Assembly: GCA_004297825.1 (NCBI GenBank)
Contig: SCSX01000037.1
Coordinates: 1-64,000, forward strand
Length of the DNA stretch: 64,000 nt
Source of the DNA: Spirochaetota bacterium
GTDB lineage: Bacteria; Spirochaetota; UBA4802; UBA5368
Direction: 5' to 3'
Part shown: one piece after another, positions 60,506 through 64,000 of the stretch
How the letters are laid out: every line of letters begins with the position of its first letter
Numbering within the stretch: position 1 is the first letter of the stretch
Program-made: the position numbers and the translations under genes
Notes under the pieces: model-generated
Told to the model about the DNA's origin: nothing
The model's input: only the letters and a program-made list of their open reading frames with translations
The model's database searches: none

Positions 60506-60712
60506 ATCGTGTCATTTTATGGTTGTAGCCATGCGGCCCGGTTGGGTAGTATGTCCGGGCGGCTCCGTGCGGCAACCGGGACCCTGGGAACAAAAAAATA
60601 CGGGATACATAATATCCCGTTGTTACCATAGTCAGTCTTCTATGAGAGTGCCGTTCTGGCATCATCGGGAAGACAGCCAGTGTAAAATGATCAATAAATA
60701 AATCGGCCGGTC

Positions 60713-61363
60713 GTGCTCAAAACTTTAGAAAAAATATTTTCCCCGGGCGGAATAATTCGCTCACCGCGCACCCGCGCGTGCGTGCGGCCGTCCGTGTACG
60801 GGCCGGCCTTGCTCCTGCTTGTCGCCTGCGCGTGCGCGGGGGGAGCAACGCAGGTCGCCGCCGTGGATCGCGTGATGGGGAAGATGAGCGGGGAGCCGGT
60901 GATACCCCGTTCCGCGAATCGCATCGTCGTCCCGGATTTTGAAAACCGGTCCCCCGTTCCCTCTCTTTCAGCGCGCGTCAGCATCAAGGTCCGGGAGGAA
61001 ATCGCCCGCGACGGCAGGCTTGGCGTCGTGGACGGGAAGGAGGAGGCAGACCTCCTGCTCGAGGGAAGAATCCTGTCCTGCCAGGTCCAGGTGACCGAAT
61101 TCAACGGTGCGGGGCTTCCCGTTAAAAAACGAATTCGCGTGCTCGCCTCCGTGAGCCTTGTCGAGGTAAAGACCGGGCACGAAATATTCCGCGACGCCGA
61201 CATACAGGCCTTCGAAACCTACTCCGAACTGGTTCCGCCCATCTCGAACGAACAGGCCGTTCAAGACCGAGTGCTCCTCGATCTCGCGAAGCGTGTGGCG
61301 AAAAAAACAGTGACCGGCTGGTACACGGAGCTTATGACCAGCGAAGAAAAGGGAAGAAAATGA
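60713..61363 (+). CDS. lptE: LptE-like LPS-assembly lipoprotein
   Basis: A 216-aa lipoprotein with hydrophobic segment ALLLLVACACAGG (lipobox LVAC, Cys about 39). The LptE-like fold has the motif IVVPDFENRSPVPSLSARVS, SIKVREEIARDGRLGVVD and ADLLLEGRILSCQV. LptE plugs the LptD barrel that inserts lipopolysaccharide in the outer membrane. The gene overlaps holA by 4 bases, reproducing the lptE-holA order known from enterobacteria, which supports the call. The N-terminus is long for a signal peptide; GTG codons inside it could be the real start. Confidence 0.72.
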   Translation: MLKTLEKIFSPGGIIRSPRTRACVRPSVYGPALLLLVACACAGGATQVAAVDRVMGKMSGEPVIPRSANRIVVPDFENRSPVPSLSARVSIKVREEIARDGRLGVVDGKEEADLLLEGRILSCQVQVTEFNGAGLPVKKRIRVLASVSLVEVKTGHEIFRDADIQAFETYSELVPPISNEQAVQDRVLLDLAKRVAKKTVTGWYTELMTSEEKGRK

Positions 61364-62406
61364 CGGCCGAAAAAACACGCTACCCCGCGTCCCGGCAATT
61401 CTGGACCGACATCAAGGGGGGTGCCGCGCATCCCACCTATCTTCTCATTGGCGAGGACGAAGGGGAAAAGGAAAAAGCCATAGGGCGCATCATCGCGAAA
61501 ATCCTGGGCGGGGAGGCGGACAGTTCGGCGACGGGACGCTTTCACGTGGAGATGGACGAGTTCATGCGCGCCGCGGAATTCGCGCTCATACGGTCCATGT
61601 TCTCGGAAAAAAAGGTATGTGTCGCGCTCAACATTCAGGGAATGCCCGCGGGCGCCCAGACCGCGGGCATTTTCGAAGAAATGATCCGCGCGCGGCCGGA
61701 GGGCGTAACCCTGGTCATGACTACCCCTGAAAACCGCCCGCCCAAATTCATGACCGGCGCCCTGCTCGAGCGCACCCGCGTCTATCATTTCTGGCGTCCC
61801 TTTGAAAAGGACATGTATGAAATCCTGCGCACCCGGCTCACCGAGGCCGGGATCAGGATCGACCGCACCGCCGCCGAGCTCCTCGTGGAACGAACCGGCC
61901 GCGACACCAGGAAGCTCGACGAGGCGATCGAACTTATCGCCGGCGCCTTCCCGGGAAATTCCCTCGTGACCGGCAGCGACATCCTGCCGTTTATCGAGGA
62001 TCAGGGCGAGGCGGGCATGTTCCAGTTCACCGACATGGTGTTCATGTGCGATAAAAAAGCGTTCAAACTTTTCCGAAAACTCATGGAGGACAATACCCCC
62101 GAACTCGTACTCCTTGGGCGCCTCTTTCACCGTGCCGAGCAGATTGAGCTTTTCCACACGCTCGTAGGAGCGGGCGCCCGGCCGGAGGAAGCGCTCGGGA
62201 AAGTCCAGGTGCGCGGCAGGGGCGCCGACGCCTTTCTCGAGCAGGCGCGCCTGACCCCGCCCGAGAGGCTTGCGCTCATGTTCCCGCTTCTCGCGCACGC
62301 GGATTACCGCGTGAAAAGCGCGGGACGGCCCATAAGCCTGGAGGCGCGTCCCCTGTTTCAGGCGTTAACTGAAATTTTCGAGGACGCGGCAGCACTGCGC
62401 GCGTAG
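61360..62406 (+). CDS. holA: DNA polymerase III subunit delta
   Basis: A 348-aa clamp-loader subunit that opens the beta clamp. The pattern fits HolA: PTYLLIGEDEGEKEKAIGRI (25-44), the FSEKKVCVALNI strand, LLVERTGRDTRKLDEAIELI (about 168-187) and a C-terminal collar of helices. Length is typical. Overlap with lptE (ATGA) and a 6-base gap to the adenylate cyclase gene point to one operon. Confidence 0.88.
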   Translation: MTAEKTRYPASRQFWTDIKGGAAHPTYLLIGEDEGEKEKAIGRIIAKILGGEADSSATGRFHVEMDEFMRAAEFALIRSMFSEKKVCVALNIQGMPAGAQTAGIFEEMIRARPEGVTLVMTTPENRPPKFMTGALLERTRVYHFWRPFEKDMYEILRTRLTEAGIRIDRTAAELLVERTGRDTRKLDEAIELIAGAFPGNSLVTGSDILPFIEDQGEAGMFQFTDMVFMCDKKAFKLFRKLMEDNTPELVLLGRLFHRAEQIELFHTLVGAGARPEEALGKVQVRGRGADAFLEQARLTPPERLALMFPLLAHADYRVKSAGRPISLEARPLFQALTEIFEDAAALRA

Positions 62407-62412
62407 CACGGC

Positions 62413-64000
62413 ATGGATTTTATAGAAACGATCTCCCAGAACAAGGCCAGGTTTCAGCGTTGCAACGCCATCAAATTCGAGCGCTTTCAGTCCCTCATCT
62501 CGAGCGCCACCGTCAGGAGGACCCTTAACCTCATCCCGTTCCTTCTCTCGGTGAACACCCCCAAGCTCCCCGGATACGTCGAGGGCGAGGTCCCGCTCGG
62601 GGTATACGCCTACAGTCCCGATGAAGACACCCGCCGTTTCCTCAGGGGTAAATTCGCCGGCGTGCGAACCGACGTTCCTGCCGAAAACCAGTTCGTGGAG
62701 ATGCTGGCGGTTATGGGCAGCGTGGGCACGGTCGCCTATAATAAGAAATCGGACTTCGATTACTGGGTGTGCGTCTCCCGCGCCGCGGTGGGCCCCTTGC
62801 CCTATGCGAACTTCCGCAAAAAAGTCGAAGCCGTTCAGCGATGGGTCGAATCGGAAATCAGGCTCCCCATCCATCTCTTCGTGAACGATATCGAAAGCGT
62901 GCGCAACAATATCTTCGCCGAGGACGACGAGGAGGCGTTCGGCTCCACGGTGGGCGCGGTGCTCATGGACGAGTTCTTCCGGAGCTCGATCATCATCGCG
63001 GGCAAGGTTCCCTTCTGGTGGGTGCTCCCGCAGTTCGTCCGCGACGAGGAGTACGACCTGCTCTACAACAGGCTCCCCGCGGAACAAAAAGCCGAATTCG
63101 TGGACCTGGGCAACCTGTACGAAATTTCCCGCGAGGACTTCCTGGGGGCCGCACTCTTCCAGATCATCAAGTCCCTGGGCAACCCGTTCAAATCCATCCT
63201 GAAGATCGGCGTGCTGGAGAAGTATATATTCGGGAAGGCGGATTCTCCCCTCCTGAGTCAGAAAATCAAAATGAACATTCTCAGGGAGAACCTGGATAAC
63301 GGCATCCTCGATTCCTACCTCCTCATGTTCCAGGAGGTATGCGATTACTACAGCGCTGCCCTCGAGGACCAGGGTCTCGTGGACATACTCAAGCAGAACC
63401 TGTATTTAAAGGTCGATCCCCAGATTTCGAAGTACGTGGGAATAAAGGACAAAAAAAACATTCCCTACAAGGTCGCGGTCATGTTCCGCTACGTCAAGGA
63501 ATGGAACTGGGACCTGCCCCGGATCAGGGACCTGGACCAGTTCGACGAGTGGGAATTCAACCGGGTAAAATCCTTCTGGGACGCGGTGCGCAAATTCATG
63601 CTCCTGAGCTACCAGAAAATCACCACGCAGATCCCGGCCCTGCGCCTGGATAAGAAAATATCGGAGACCGATTTTCTTCTTCTCAGCAGGAAAATCAAGA
63701 GCCATTTTACCACCGAGCCCAACAAGATCGAGCAGTTCATTACGTTCAAGGACACACCCTCGGAGGCCATTCTCTACATTGAGCCTTCCGGGCAGGGCCT
63801 GCAGGAAACCGAGTGGCGTCTCTTCAAGCGCGTGAAAAACGAAAAGGACGAAATCACCGCCACCACCCTGCGCATCGAATCCAGCCTCCTCCGGCTCCTC
63901 ATCTGGATGACCTTGAACCAGATATACGACCCGGTATTCTCCAGGCTCAACATCCAGTCCGGTTACACGAGGGTCAACCAGACGCTCGTGACCGAGCTCC
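62413..64000 (+). CDS. cyaA: Class I adenylate cyclase (CyaA type), truncated by the window end
   Basis: The first 529 codons, no stop reached. MAVMGSVGTVAYNKKSDFDYWVC (in parts, about 95-118) is the GS...DxD nucleotidyltransferase motif of class I cyclases (E. coli CyaA has the same layout), followed by LFVNDIESVRNN. The region around LNLIPFLLSVNTPKLPGYV and LYNRLP matches the N-terminal catalytic half. It makes cAMP, which the CNB protein at 22.8 kb could read. Ribosome site weak; likely coupled to holA. Confidence 0.88.
   Translation, partial: MDFIETISQNKARFQRCNAIKFERFQSLISSATVRRTLNLIPFLLSVNTPKLPGYVEGEVPLGVYAYSPDEDTRRFLRGKFAGVRTDVPAENQFVEMLAVMGSVGTVAYNKKSDFDYWVCVSRAAVGPLPYANFRKKVEAVQRWVESEIRLPIHLFVNDIESVRNNIFAEDDEEAFGSTVGAVLMDEFFRSSIIIAGKVPFWWVLPQFVRDEEYDLLYNRLPAEQKAEFVDLGNLYEISREDFLGAALFQIIKSLGNPFKSILKIGVLEKYIFGKADSPLLSQKIKMNILRENLDNGILDSYLLMFQEVCDYYSAALEDQGLVDILKQNLYLKVDPQISKYVGIKDKKNIPYKVAVMFRYVKEWNWDLPRIRDLDQFDEWEFNRVKSFWDAVRKFMLLSYQKITTQIPALRLDKKISETDFLLLSRKIKSHFTTEPNKIEQFITFKDTPSEAILYIEPSGQGLQETEWRLFKRVKNEKDEITATTLRIESSLLRLLIWMTLNQIYDPVFSRLNIQSGYTRVNQTLVTEL

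Overview
The window reads as chromosomal DNA of a GC-rich, diderm (outer-membrane) bacterium. The outer membrane is indicated by an LptE-like lipoprotein, a beta-barrel protein, an LPP20-like lipoprotein and an SppA with a barrel-like front end. Several traits suit the Spirochaetota, especially Leptospira-like lineages: a 5S rRNA gene standing alone, many SpoIIE-type phosphatases, a class I adenylate cyclase together with cyclic-nucleotide-binding proteins, and CheX and HEAT proteins. This is an inference from gene content, not a phylogenetic placement.

Layout. 0-4 kb: the end of a HigBA-type toxin-antitoxin module, an acyl-CoA synthetase and guaB. 4-13.2 kb: a tightly overlapping leftward operon running CysZ-like protein - pgi - tmk - pseudo-SpoIIE - SpoIIE - SppA. 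13.2-16.5 kb: tsaC, a glycosyltransferase and an outer-membrane protein. 16.9-23.9 kb: mostly rightward genes, with a membrane protein, two paralogous exported proteins, a YkgJ-type cysteine-cluster protein, TtcA on the opposite strand, a CheY-like receiver and a double cyclic-nucleotide-binding protein. 23.9-39.7 kb: leftward genes, with a PadR regulator, yebC-ruvC-ruvA, a TPR protein, the orphan 5S rRNA, a lipoprotein, moeA / thiouridylase-like / purN, an ECF-type sigma factor, CheX, an AT-rich gap with three DnaA boxes, coaX, a HEAT protein, and a selenocysteine cassette (tRNA-Sec, selA, selB).

39.9-52.5 kb is the accessory zone. It holds an FGGY kinase, hicBA, a giant hybrid kinase/phosphatase whose sensor half is AT-rich, an AT-rich island with two related Nif11-like small proteins and a SUMF1-fold protein, yefM-yoeB, and two tandem REP-associated (RAYT) transposase-like genes surrounded by palindromes sharing one core. 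The RAYT unit was duplicated together with the first 117 bases of the neighbouring reductase gene. That reductase heads a cluster with a class I isoprenoid-synthase-like enzyme, a radical SAM protein and a tiny cysteine-rich protein resembling the radical SAM C-terminus.

52.5-64 kb: an amino-acid permease, a GAF histidine kinase, a 1620-residue GH13-GT5 fusion (alpha-amylase plus glycogen/glucan synthase), lptE-holA, and a class I adenylate cyclase cut by the window end.

The strongest candidates for something undescribed are the AT-rich Nif11-like/SUMF1/sensor island, the isoprenoid/radical-SAM cluster with its cysteine-rich micro-protein, and the RAYT/palindrome cluster.
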